Positions 10,687-22,280 of a stretch of 64,000 nucleotides of DNA are shown piece after piece (positions within the stretch are counted from its first letter, which is position 1; each line of letters begins with the position of its first letter). Both the position numbers and the translations under genes were made by a program. The stretch lies in assembly GCA_029834535.1 (NCBI GenBank), contig JAQMWT010000675.1, positions 1-64,000 of the forward strand. Direction: 5' to 3'. A model generated the notes under the pieces. The model worked only from the letters and a program-made list of their open reading frames with translations. It ran no database searches and had not been told where the DNA came from. The DNA comes from Chrysophaeum taylorii. Lineage: Eukaryota > Sar > Pelagophyceae > Pelagomonadales > Pelagomonadaceae.

Positions 10687-11739
10687 GGAAGCTCATTTCA
10701 AATGCCCACCGGTTTCGAGGCCGGTGTGTTCTTCCCCTTCCAGGCCACCACTCTCGCGGTGCGGAGTGATGGCGCCTCACCTCGAACAATGCGCCCCCCG
10801 CATTTTTGTGCACAAGAACAGTTTCCTGGCTGCATCGCTCTTCCCTGCCAAGCGCGCATTCGTGGCGAGTGGCACATAGCACGAGGCCCTTGTCGCACAC
10901 CTGTCGTGCCGAGGCCATTGTTGTGCCCCCCCGCTCTTTCTTACTACTCGCCTACACAGTGAGTTACGAAATACTACTACCTGTAGTCGTCTGGTTTGTG
11001 CTCAGCTCAGCTCAGCTCATGGATAAGCGCCCAGTAGGTACGCAGCTCAACCTGTAAATTCTGGTGTAGTTCTATGTGACGTCTGTCGTGTGCCGAAGCT
11101 AGGTGAACTAACCTTGTTCCCTGATCCCTAACTGCCAGATTCACATGGTGAGGCGGGATGGTTCTTCAGTTCTTTACCACTTCACTTCAGAATCCTCTGG
11201 AGGTTATAGGCTCAACGTTGGGAGCTGAAGAATCATGTGTTGCATGCTTAACCTGGGTATTGGACCGTTGCCGCGCCGGTCTAGCCTCGTCATGCAAGAC
11301 GATTTTAATTATAGTTACGCTTAACAAACGGGTGTAAAAATCCACGCTTACACATGTTAAGGACACTGGTAGCTATGTGTATGTATATGCATTCATGTGT
11401 GCGTGCTTAAGTTGAGTGTTGGTGTGTGTGCTCTGTTCTCACTATCGCAGATCCCGCGCGCTATGGACTATTTTGTGTGTGTCCAATTGGATGCTCAACT
11501 AAGTGATCGCACCTCTACACACGACGCTCTCCGAGCAAGGTTTAACATCTGCTAGTCAGTGCGAACCTTGCACTGTACTGGACTCACAATTTGTGCATAG
11601 ACATGTTATGCATGTTGCCATCATCTTGCCGATGGATGTTCATAGAACTCCACTTGTCCGACCCCTCCTCTGAATGACAAGATATAGTTTGTTATGACTG
11701 TTCTGACTAGAACCTCCATAGGATCACGTCACTGTTCTG
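10687..11739. other. Non-coding intergenic stretch, AT-richer to the right
   Basis: No frame has protein-like composition. A cagct(cagct)n micro-repeat lies near 11003. Base composition falls from GC-rich to near-balanced at about 11000. Confidence 0.4.
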
Positions 11740-12370
11740 ATGGCAGAACACCAAGCAGAAACAGCTCCAAAGCCAGTGTCTGGAGCTGACATCATCGAGC
11801 TCGAAGCATCCATTGTCGACTTGTTGTGAACACTGGACATCGCTTCCAGTTGCGAAAGTTTCCTCATCGATAAGGCAACTCCGTCAAATGCTCAGATTCC
11901 ATCATGCCGATGCTATCTTTGATGAGGACTCGTACGAGGCTAACACTCGTTCCTGCATCAAGTACGAAGGCCTTCGCGTCAAGCTACTTGACGAAACTTT
12001 TCTCGAATGGCAAGACGCAAAAGTAACCGAAGTAGGTATTACCTCAGTTGATGAATTACCACCTCAATTTAAGAGACGACAATTCACCTCTGAATCCTTT
12101 ACTGACCTAGCTGATCAGGAAGTTTCGCAGTTGGCCATCGTGTGCTACGGTAATAATGTGTGTGCTGTTCGTCCCGAAAAAAAAATCGATCGCTTCAAGG
12201 GAGGTTTTTTTCGCAGTTTAGATGCCATCTACCCCCGCGATCTTGCTTTTGACAGCAGAATCACTGGTCCCTTGTCTAAGTATGCTTTGTCACATGCTGA
12301 CTGGCACACGTACGAAAACACATATGGTTTTTTCTCGCATACATTTTTCAATCACGAAAATGTGAACTAA
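11740..12370 (+). pseudogene. Unrecognised AT-richer coding remnant
   Basis: A short frame begins with ATG at 11740 and stops at 11829. An overlapping frame (about 11813-12370) then encodes about 185 residues of ordinary composition (for example KYEGLRVKLLDETFLEWQD), and further protein-like fragments follow in other frames to about 12640. Base composition and codon use differ from the GC-rich flanking genes, which suggests acquired or mobile DNA. No family was recognised. A degraded element or an intron-containing foreign gene are both possible. Confidence 0.3.
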
Positions 12371-13720
12371 CCAGCTCTCGTGGTTTGGCCAGCCATCGAT
12401 GATATTTACAACAAACATTATCATGCGAATAAAAAAACGTCGCGCCATAATGTTGATTTCCTATGACTATTACGAAACCCCGTTACCTCTACAGATGCGA
12501 GCTACCTTAAGCAGCAATTCAATCAAATTCTTTATAATCCTGATTGGTATTTACGCGTCTTCATTGAATGTGTGCAATCCTTCAACACAACGAAACAAAG
12601 AAGGGACAGAAATTCAATTTGATGAGCCTCCTCAATGTCGGATGAATTTTGAGGAGATTTATGAGCATTTTAGCAATACGGCCAGTAATATTCGCCACTA
12701 ACGAGACTGGGCAGAGTGGTGCATTCTTCACGAAACCAGATCTTCTGCAACGGGATGCTAAGAAGTTGTGGGGTCACACTTCCAACTCAGTATATATATT
12801 AGAGGTTTCGTTGGATCTCTACAATTCGATTCACAATATTGCCGAAGGCAAACGCCGCTTGATCCACCCGTTTTTTCTTCGTTTAGTCACCGCCATGCCT
12901 TTGGTGGTGAACTTCCGGGCGAAGCGCCTTTCAAGGACAATGCCATTTTTTTTTGTGTGCGGTAGGGCTGCTTGCTTCGACCGCAGCAGATATATCGGAA
13001 TCGACGAACGTCGGGCATACTGTTGACAACCTTCGCGCATAGTCTTTTCTTTTCAGGAGATGTCCAACGTGAGGTGGTTCCGCTGGCGGCGCGGACTGTT
13101 GCTTGCGCATGCTACGACTCGAGGCGGACAGACGTGGGGGAGTTGAAGTCCTCGTCTCGCCGCGCTACATATGCTCGATCATCTTCTCTGGGCTAGTGCG
13201 TGTCCTTTACGAGCTAGCCTCCTTCCGCGACATGCTTCTAGACGACACGCCACGAGCCTCTCTCTCGTCAGAGTACATGTCTGCTTATTTGCGACCTCGA
13301 CGAGTCCAGCCTGGCGTCGTCCAAGTGAAGATGGGGTTCGCAATAGGCATCTCCCAACCTGCGACAATAATTCGGCTGCGAAAATGCGAAGCTCGCCGAA
13401 TCCCAAAGCAAGTCCTTATCGAACTCTACGGCGGCCTAGTGCAAATCATTATTCCGCGTGTCCAGCTTGCCGTTATTTGAGCTCATGTACGATCCCTGCG
13501 ATTAATGAGCACCCTTCGCTTGAGCCGTTCTTGCACGTCAATTCCGGCGAAGAAGTCCTTCATCAGTTAGACGCGACCTGGCTCACCGCGTCCTCTCTTC
13601 AGGTTAATAATGGGTCCATTGTTGCAACGCATGGCAGATGGCGAGTAGCGTGGACTCCATACCGCCTAGCAGCTCGACGACGCTCCAATGAATGTGCATC
13701 CGTTGGCTTGCTGGAAGATC
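12371..13720. other. Low-coding region with degraded fragments
   Basis: Continuation of the AT-richer island. A protein-like plus-strand fragment (NPDWYLRVFIECVQSFN, near 12540-12590) is bounded by stops. GC rises again after about 13050. No complete gene is supported. Confidence 0.3.
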
Positions 13721-13963
13721 ACGCCTGCAATATTCCCCGTGACCGCGGCCGCACGTTCCAATAGTGGCCCTGGAGGGGTTGTTGGGAGGCGACCTGGACA
13801 TCGTCGGATGTCCGTGCGCTTGCACCAAAGCCCAACAAGGCACCGCGCGGCGACTTGTCAACATAGCATTGCATTTCTTCCGACGCAAGTGGCGTACTTC
13901 TTTCTTGAGCCCGTGCCTCGCGGCGTGTGGTCCGCTCATTATCTCGAGAAAAAACAGACGTCC

Positions 13964-14958
13964 CTAGAAGAAGGCCAAGCGTGAAGCCCAACGTGATGCG
14001 CGGAGTGTGAGATGCGAGGTGCTCCTGGTCCGGCTCAAGGAGAGGTCCAAACTGGGTTTTGCGGTTGCCCATGAAACGGTCAAGGGATGGAAGGTAAAAT
14101 TCTGGTTTCGCGCGACGTCGGGTGTCCCCCCCCCCGAGCTGGCAAATGCGCTGTCGAGATTCATCGAAATTAAAAGCTGCAGAAGTGGGTGGTAACTTGG
14201 TTGTTCGCAGAATTTTGAGGTGCCCCAAGTGAGATAGGCCGAGCGCCTCTTTTCCCACGGCCTTGTCGTTCTCTCGAACATAAAAGTTGTGACGTCTTTC
14301 TCGAGCTTGGCACACGTCGCGACGCGCAAATCCGTGACGGCGAGGATGTCGGCGCGGTCGGTCAAGAGCTCCGAGGAAGAGGGAACTCAGAAGAGGCGCG
14401 ACATCATGCCAGTTGCTTTCAGGGTCTTGTTGAAGAGGCCCGGGCGAGATTGAGATCGTGGGTGCAGACGAGCTCTCTCGTGCAAACACTGGAGCGAGGA
14501 TTCACCTCGGTCATTGAATGGCGAGTGGGGTTTTGCTCGAGGACGAGCGCCGCACGCCGAGCGCAGATCTCGGCGTAGCATCGTCAGAATCAGACTGGCA
14601 TTCGCTTTACCGGGCGCAAAGTGCACGCTCGCCGGGAGATCGAACTCAAAAATGGCGACCAACGAGGCGTCGCCGGAATCGTCACGTCTTTTACAAACGG
14701 TCGTTCAAGATTCACCAGCATTGTCTCTTCGGTGCGGTGCATCTTCCAGGAGAGCTCAACGCCTCGCGCTCTGCGGGATCCCTGCGCGTGGTCGGTGACC
14801 GTCAACGCCGTCGTTGTCGACGCGTCGCACTCCAAGTTGATATTTTGCCGTCTCGCCGCAGCCGCCGTCGTCGGGTGCGTCGCCACATCTAGAGATGCGC
14901 GCGGACGCGGACTCAAGAATGAACCATATTGCTTACCGACCGACGTTGGGTGCGCCAT
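13964..14958 (-). CDS. Hypothetical intron-bearing gene (partial model)
   Basis: The minus strand carries successive protein-like frames. The first runs from ATG at 14958 and joins the next frame across a candidate 50-nt GT-AG intron (14694-14645, donor gtaaaag, acceptor tttttgag) with both sides in phase 0. The second frame includes FDLPASVHFAPGKANASL and runs to a stop at 14387, so another intron is probably unmodelled. A third frame (about 14365-13964, with DRADILAVTDLRVATCAKLE) continues beyond it. No family was recognised. Fragmentation could instead mean decay. Confidence rests on the strong donor and the phase match. Confidence 0.35.
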
Positions 14959-14989
14959 TCAGGTCTCAGCCGGGCACCAGCCTTGATCG

Positions 14990-16512
14990 TCGCAGCATTC
15001 TCCGACGATGCGCTACGGTCCAAGCCATCCCTACGCGGGAAGGGCGCCTCGTCCGACGGTTTGCCGCGCCGCGAGCGACACCTTCGCCCTCCGTCGCGAA
15101 GAAGAAGAAGAAGAAGAAGAAGAAGAACCGCGCCACGTCCGACGCTTTTTTAACCACGTCCCAATCGACTTTTCCTTATGGAGGAACAGTTGTAGTTGTG
15201 CCGTGATAGATAGTACTAGGTGCGCGGCAACCAACTTCACAGCGGGCACCATCACTACGTGATTTTCTTTCCTATTTTTTTTTGCTGGGGTTCATACGAC
15301 GACTTTGGGAACTAGACGAGTCCATCACCATGACGGCAAAGCACGCCACGCGCCCTCCCAATAACGACCGACCGGAGGAGGTCCTCCACGTTGCACGCAT
15401 CCGAAGTTGACCCTCCCCCTTTGGATTTGACAAAGAATGGCGACGTCCAAACCTTTCCAGAGGCGAGCGTGTCCAGCCAACCAGCAGAACCCAACATCGC
15501 CCGCATGACGCCGCAGATCCGTTGTCAACTCGAATCTCGAGGGCTCAGGAATCAATCATCGGGACCGACGTGCCGCCATATATCGCAAAGCTAAAAAGAT
15601 GCGCGATCTGGAGCCCAACGTGGAACGCGCAGGCGTCGCGGACAATGACGTCAGCGTTGGACTCGAAACGACAAGTCCGTGCTCGTAGCTTGGTTGTGTC
15701 AGGACGAGCAGTCAAGCCTCGACGGCAACGAGTTTGGAAGCAGCCTCAGTCTGGGTGGCTACGCAGCGGCAAGGAGCTGGACTCGCTGGACGAAAGAAAA
15801 GTCATCAGATGACCCGTAAGATCCTTTTTGATACGCCACGCCAAAAAAAAATCCGGCTCGAACACCGACTCGCAAGAACAAATTATTAGAGTACCAGAAT
15901 CAGGCCGCCGCGAGACCAGTCCGACCGTCGAAACTCTCAAAATTCCAGAATTCTTCTTCCCTTCTTTTTTTTTCAACAAAAGAGCGCTCGAGGCGGTTGT
16001 GTAAGAGTTTAATTTTCCACAAATGAAGAAAATATTACCCAAGAAGCGTAGTCTTTGTTGCTGTGTTTGGCACGGCGTTTCCTCCTATTGGCGATCATTC
16101 CATCACGTAATCAAGGTCACTTCACTCATCAATCGTCAAGGATCAACTGATGAAGCTGCGTTTCGCTGACGCTCTTGGAGGATCATGACTTTTTTTTGAT
16201 TTCGTAAACAGTGGACATGGCGGCGACATGCCCTATGGGAGTGAGAGCTCGGGCGCTCCTGGATGAAAGACCAACAGAGTATTTGCGCCGCGCAAATTCT
16301 CCAAACTCAAACTTGCACGAGCTGACCAGCCGATGTCCCGGGAGACAGACGCCTAGTTTGTTCTTCTCGAGAGCATCATGAGAGAAAAAAGGAAAGAAAG
16401 ATGCCGCAAGCCGCGGCGCACCAAGAAGAACGAGGGCCTGGCTCTTTGAATACCCAGCATACCCCCGAGATCGGCACGACATCGCGGGACCCGTGACAAA
16501 TAAACAGTGTTC
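14990..16512. other. Intergenic region without a supported gene
   Basis: Contains a (GAA)n run at about 15099-15125 and several A or T runs near 15840 and 15965. Short frames on both strands are not coherent enough to call. Confidence 0.35.
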
Positions 16513-17109
16513 TTAGGTTCTTGTGAAAATGTAGAGGCCGGGGCCGATGTCGGCGGCGCCGTCGCGGTGTTTGCGCCACTTTGTCGTGGAGAAGGCGGAG
16601 TCGAGGAGGTCGGGAGGGACGACGGTGGTGACGCACAAATAGGAGGCGCCTGGTCTCAGGACGCGGTGGAGTTGGTCGACGGCCTCCTTCAAGGCACCAC
16701 CTAAGTGCACGGCATCGGCGAAGCCCTTGTCGAGGGCAGCGTCGAAGGGGCCCATATCTGGCAAAGATCGCGCGTCGGCGACCTCGAGCCTGACCGAACG
16801 ATCGCCAAGTAACTCCCTTAATCTCTCGATGGCAGCGGGTGCGTAGTCAAAGGCCGTAACCTCGTAACCCGCATCGTGCAATTCAGCGACGCACGGGTCG
16901 TTGCCCGCTCCCGGAACGACGACAGAGCGTCCCGGTGACATTTCCTCCCAAATAGGTGCGAGTTCGCGCCACCCGAGATACCACGAGTACTCGTCGGAAG
17001 GAAAATCACCTCGGCCCTCATACATATCCTGCCAGTACTCCCGCTCTCCGAAGATCGACGCGAGGGGCCGCAAACGCACAGACACGCCAACCACGAAGAA
17101 CAACAGCAT
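16513..17109 (-). CDS. SAM-dependent methyltransferase (EEF1A-lysine-methyltransferase/METTL13-like fold)
   Basis: This 198-aa frame has the class I methyltransferase core. An N-terminal YWQDMYEGRGD leads to motif I VVVPGAGND, the acidic post-I turn VTAFDYAPAAIERL, then DARSLPDMGPFDAALDKGFADAV, which matches the motif IV region of METTL12/METTL13-type enzymes (ALDKGxxDAV). A final strand region (YLCVTTVVPPDLL) follows. The short hydrophobic start (MLLFFVVGVSV) could be a weak anchor or strand. The substrate is probably a protein lysine, by family analogy only. The gene stands alone, with spacer on both sides. Confidence 0.75.
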   Translation of the reverse strand: MLLFFVVGVSVRLRPLASIFGEREYWQDMYEGRGDFPSDEYSWYLGWRELAPIWEEMSPGRSVVVPGAGNDPCVAELHDAGYEVTAFDYAPAAIERLRELLGDRSVRLEVADARSLPDMGPFDAALDKGFADAVHLGGALKEAVDQLHRVLRPGASYLCVTTVVPPDLLDSAFSTTKWRKHRDGAADIGPGLYIFTRT

Positions 17110-17451
17110 CTATCTTCAACGGACCTTTTTACCGGAACATATCTGTGCTACTAGGTGGATGAGATGGAGCTGAGCGAGAGAAGGGGCAGCACCAGCGGCT
17201 TACTTAGTGGGTTCTTTTAAGGTCGACGGCAAAGAGGGGTGAGTGCTTGAAGGTTTTAGGAGCAAACTCAAAGGTTGCTTAGTTAAAGGGCGAAGCGTGG
17301 GCTAAGTGATGCAGCTTAGATTTGGCGGGGGTGAGAGCGTCGAGCGGGGGTGTGTGTGGAAGACGTTGACGCAAGGTTAGTGGGCGTGGGTGCTTGAAGG
17401 TTAGCGTTTTTTTTTTAAATCGACTGCTTTAAGCGGGTCAATCAATGACCC
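17110..17451. other. Intergenic spacer
   Basis: Contains tagtgggttctttt/agtgggcgtgggtgcttgaagg-type short repeats and a T run at about 17408. No gene seen. Confidence 0.35.
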
Positions 17452-17545
17452 GTGATTCTGGACTGGCTCCCGTCGGTCCGGCCAGAGGCTCCCACGATAG
17501 GGAGAGGTCTGAAATTAGTTATAGTTAGCTAGTTAGCTTTAAGCG
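17452..17545 (+). repeat. Dispersed repeat family, short copy C
   Basis: About 90 bp matching the 3' part of copies A and B: the ctggactggctcccgtcggtccgg block, then gggagaggtctgaa and an imperfect TTAG tail. The length suggests strong 5' truncation, as for LINE or SINE copies. Confidence 0.5.
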
Positions 17546-20500
17546 GGGGATCGCCCTGGTGTAGGATTGTTCTTACTATCCTGCGGCGGGCCGCTCATCT
17601 GGCCTCTAGAAACGGCGCACTCATTCTGCGTGTGAATGTGCCACCACATCTCAAAGAAGTGTGCCTCACTTTGGTAGCGTCGACGAACGTCGTCCTCGGT
17701 CGCCGTCCAGCGCAGACCGAGCGCAGCGCAGTGCTTTCCGAGATCGGAAACATCACGATCGCCAAACTGCGAGGCGATAATCAATCGGACTGGCTCGAGG
17801 AGCTCCTCAGTGACGACAGCGGTGCCAAACTCGCTTTCTACTTTTCTCCGCGTAGACGGCGAGCAAGAAAGAACCAAAGGCGGCGAAGCCGCCTGCCCAA
17901 GCAAAAGATCAGTGAGGTCCTTGACGGCCTGCCAAAGCTGTTCAAGCTCGTCGTTCGCCCACTCTCCAAGTTTCTTGTACACGTTGCGGCGCAAGGATAT
18001 GATCTGGGTTTCGAGCGCCGCGCGCTATTCAAAGGATAAGGAGCGTTCGGTCGACGCCGCAACGCCCACCGCAAGCAGTGGTGGTGGTGGTGGTGACAAC
18101 ACGCGCGTTTGGAGAGGCAAATCGGCGAAGGCTTTGAATAGCGTCTCAAATTGTCACCGGCCAGCATCATCGCGCCGAATGTGTCGGCTTGCGACGGTTT
18201 CTTCCAGGTGTTTGCGCAATATTTGTGTACTATACACTTGGAGGTGGCTCTGAAGTACGACTTCGATCTCGTCGAGGCGGATGACATCGTCGAGAAAAAC
18301 CCTCCTCCTGAAAGTCGCGTTCGCGCGCGCGCTGATGCGATGATGGTTTCGCGGACATCGTCTACGATCGCGTTTGGTACTCTTTCTCGCGGGCGTCTTC
18401 CCTTCGACGGGGCACCGCACTCTCCTCACAAAATGCGCTGCCCTCCGCCGCATTCTTCACCGCGCCATGATCGGTTTTGAGAACACTCAAGCCTTTCGCA
18501 ATGCTGGCGATCCTGTCGTTGCGTTTGCAGCATGTGCCTTAGCCCGTCCTCGCAGGAGTGACGCAGCTTGTCAATTTGTCCGAGCACGGTAGCTGGTTCG
18601 AACCCGAGACGTGGCAGTGGGTGGCTAAATTGTGGCATTGGAGAAATATCAGCACCTCGACGGACCAATAGAACGAGTCCTGCTGCACCTCGGTCCAGAG
18701 GCTCTCGTGGACCTCCGTCAAGTCCACCGTCAGCTTCGTCGTGACGCTAACGCGCGCGAAGCTTCTTGGCAGCTGCTTGGCTCTTGTCGCCATTTGCCTC
18801 GGCAAAGTGTGAATCGCTGCGTCGAGGCGTGCAATCACGATGAAGAGATTCGTAGTACTCGTCGGCGTGTGGTTCTTCCTCCCCAAAGCTTTGGGCCTCA
18901 ACTTCGATACGACCGAGGGCACCGTTCGCCTCGTCACAGGCAGCGTCGAGATTCTCGAGCGATTCCGGCGGGATCAAATGTTGGAGAGCAGTTCGCCGCC
19001 TTTGAACCCGCGCAGCTCGGAGCTCGATGAGAATAAGATAATTCTGCTGATTTAAGTAGCGCCATTTTTAGGGCGGTCGCGTCATCGTCGAAGTGCTCCG
19101 TCAATCTCTTCTTGAGATTGGTGACCTCGGAAACGAGGTGCCAGGTGTCGCGTTGACGAATTTTGATCCAAGCGCAGAGACAGCAGTTTCCAACACGTGG
19201 ATCGTCTCTGCGACAGCCTGCCAATCTTCACGGTCCGTCCGGGAACAGTCCTCAACGTGAGATGAAGCTCGACGTTCTTGAGATGTGCGGCGTGTGCTTG
19301 CGTCGAGCGCATGCAGTCGAGGGCCTTGGCGACGCCCGGGAAGTCTTTCGACTCGAGCTGGAGTTTGAAGGCTGCCTCGACGTTGTGAAGTTCAGTGGTC
19401 AGCCGCCTCTTACCAAGGTTCGTGCACAGCGATGCGATCTTGCCGCCGAGCTGGTGTGCGTCGAGCCCCAAAAACCTCTCTTGGAGCATTTTGATGAAAT
19501 TCAGAGTACGATCCCACCTCCCCTTCTCAAAGTGGAGCTCGACATCGCGCTCCATAATAAATCAAGCTTTGACTTGACGTGCCGCACGAGGTCTTCATAA
19601 CAAAGCAGTACGGCTGCCAAAAGGCGCGTCCTCGTGCTCAAGATTCGTGCCTTGTCTAAGAGTGGTTCGACTTCGTGTTCGTTCTCGCGATGGATGATGG
19701 TATAGGCGTCCATCGCGTAACGTGTAAGGCGCTCTTCGACGTCCGCGATCAAAGTGCTTCTGCGAGCGTCTACATCATCGTTGAGACCACCACCTAAGCC
19801 ATCGCCTACAACCAGCCACTGCTCGAGTGCGATGATAGGGTCGGTCGGCGACGAGAGAGCAAAGTTGTTCGGGGAGTATGTTGGGGCGACGACTCCACCA
19901 TTCGTCGAGGAGTTCCATCATTTGTTGCCGAAATGAAGCGTTCATTAGGGCAGGCATCATCAGTTCGCGCACGCGACCGAGCTCGGCGAGCATGCCACCC
20001 AGCTTGGTCAGTGCGTCGTCGGGGCTTGTTCCGCGGACGGCCTCGGCAGCGTGCCGGACACTCAAAGCAGCTATGACCTTGGACGCGCGCGCCGCATACA
20101 AAGCCGCTAGCCGCGCCAGCTCTTCTCTCACGACAATTTTCGCGGAGAGTGGGTCGTCGGCGGCGTAGTCGACGATGTCGTCAAGCCAGGCGACGCGAGT
20201 CGAGTTTTAGGGATATCGACAACAATGAGGCCCGTGGTCAAGAGGTCGCGTGCTGCGGTGTCGAGAATGAAGACTTGGCCACAAGCACCCCCTCGAAGTG
20301 CGCGAATGGCGGCTGCGAGCTCAGCATCGAGGGTAGAACGGGTAGGATGATCCGCTGGCGGTATCGCCACAACGACGGGCTTGATGGCATCCCAAGCTCC
20401 TTTTAATTAGCAACCAGAACACCTGGGACGGATACTGCGGTGCCGCGGCCAGGAGTCGGCAGCAGTTTTTTATGCGCGCGATGACGGCGGCGCTTCCTTG

Positions 20501-21924
20501 GCGCGCGATACGGGTTTGTGCGCCACATCGTTAATAATATTCTTCGCGCGGCATTGTTGGACAACGTCGCACAGCTCCTTGACGAGATTGTTTACCTCCA
20601 CCGTAGTAGTGCCACCCTGCAGGGCAATCTCGACGGCACAGTCTAATTCCTCGACGAGACCGTGCAGTCTGAATTTCAGCGCGGCATTCAACAACGTGGC
20701 AATAGCGTTCCTGATGTCCTCGAGGCAAGCTTCGTCGACGATGCTGTGGGCGCATAAAATGCGGCTGTGTCGAGCCACGAACACGATGGACGACAGGTAG
20801 AGCACGATGGCCGAGGCCGAAGAAGACACGTCAGCACGAGCGTCGTCAACGATGCTTCTCACCACATCCACCAGCGCCGATTGGACTGCCGCCCGCTCGG
20901 CTTGGACGTTGAGTTGTTCCCTGTTATTTGGATGTCTAAGCTCTCCTCGTTGTCGGGCCGATGTTGTTGGGGATCGTCCTCGCTGTCGTCGGCTCGTTGG
21001 TGAAAAAATCAGGTCGCTGCGCGACGTCGACTCGTTTGGGGTCGTCGACTCTAGTGCGGTGGGCGTCGACCCACGTCTTGAGGCGCACGAGGCCGGGGAT
21101 CATCGTGTATTTTTCGTTGGCGAAGAAGAGGATCTTGGCCGTGGTGTCGCTCACCTGTTTCCCGAGAGGGTACCGGACGGTGTTGGCGAGTTTGATAATA
21201 ACTTCGTCGTCGAGAACGACGAGGTTTGGTTGGTCGAGGTTGCGACCGAGGTCCCGACGTAGCGCCTCGAGGCGCCAGAGGCCTCTGGTGCTCCGAACGC
21301 GCGCGAGGCGTCGTGAAGTCGTCGTCGTCGCCGGCAGTCGGAAACTCGCCGAAACCGCGGAGAACGAGGGCACCGAGGTGCTTCGCAAGCGCGTCCGTCG
21401 CAGCTGAGACGTAAAGATTGAAGGTGCTGTGCTTGGCCATGTCGAGGTAGCGGACGAGGGTTGCCGCGGCGCGCGCGTCCGCCTCGACAGCATTTTATTT
21501 TGCGCGTCGTCGTCGTCGTCGTCGCACAAAAAAAATCGCGCCGAGACGCGCTGCCGTCCCGAGGTCGGCTTGCTGCAACGAGGTCTCGAGGCTGAGTCGC
21601 GCGCCGAGCGTGAGGGCGCAGCGAACGGTCTTGTCGGGGCTTTCGAGCGGCTCGAGGCGGGGGTCGAAGCATATTCTTTCAGCATCGTCGCAAAGCACGG
21701 GATCGAAAACGTCGCAATTGGCGAAGTTTTCTTCACCTCTGCCGTTCCACGGCTCGTCTTTGGAGGAGCACGTCGACTCAGCAGAAACACGAAGGAGGTG
21801 GCGTAGCGGAGAAAATTGTCTGGCACCAGCTTGCTCACGAGGCCACGATCCCGTACGTCGAGAGGAGAACGACAAATCGAATCGTCCGGCAAGAGAGCGC
21901 GAGCTCGCGGATAGCGATCGACAT
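17539..21924 (-). CDS. Large intron-rich gene for an alpha-helical protein of unknown function
   Basis: Minus-strand frames from ATG at 21924 to the stop at 17539 are protein-like but change repeatedly. Four joins are explained by short GT-AG introns: 21873-21830 (44 nt), 21777-21737 (41), 21527-21483 (45, in frame but with a stop) and 21355-21283 (73). Later joins are less certain. Content is mostly helical, for example SKDFPGVAKALDCMRSTQAH near 19330. The last exon contains GLRWTATEDDVRRRYQ, which resembles helix II of a J domain, but the HPD motif is absent. No family was recognised. Decay in the 3' half cannot be excluded. Confidence 0.45.
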
Positions 21925-22212
21925 GGCCCAAAACTCTATCAACAAGTACTATTCGGGGGCCCTGGGAGCTCTTTTTGGCTTCGCGCTGAGGAGTTATCAT
22001 TACTGGGAGATATAAGTGATGATGCCATGCGCCGATTACAACAACGCGTGGTGGGAACAAACAAGTGTCGCAGTTAATTGGTTGGTTGGCCGAAAAAGGA
22101 TCGCGATGGCAGGGGTGTCATCGAGGGTCCGTCCTTGGGTCGGCGGTCGGCGAGGGTCCCCTCCCCGTGCAGTAGTGCCAGAGAGAGAACCGGAGAAAGG
22201 AAGGAACGAGTC

Positions 22213-22243
22213 TCATCGGTGATCGTCGTGTTCTTCATAATAA

Positions 22244-22280
<37 letters not shown>

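Noticed and set aside
21923-22015. 30-codon plus-strand ORF (MAQNSINKYY...)
   Set aside because: Short, with no family recognised, and opposite the start of the minus-strand gene; could be real but unsupported.
20936-22060. 374-aa minus-strand single frame
   Set aside because: Only its two ends are protein-like; the middle (Ser/Arg/Thr/Pro-rich) is better explained by neighbouring frames joined by short introns.
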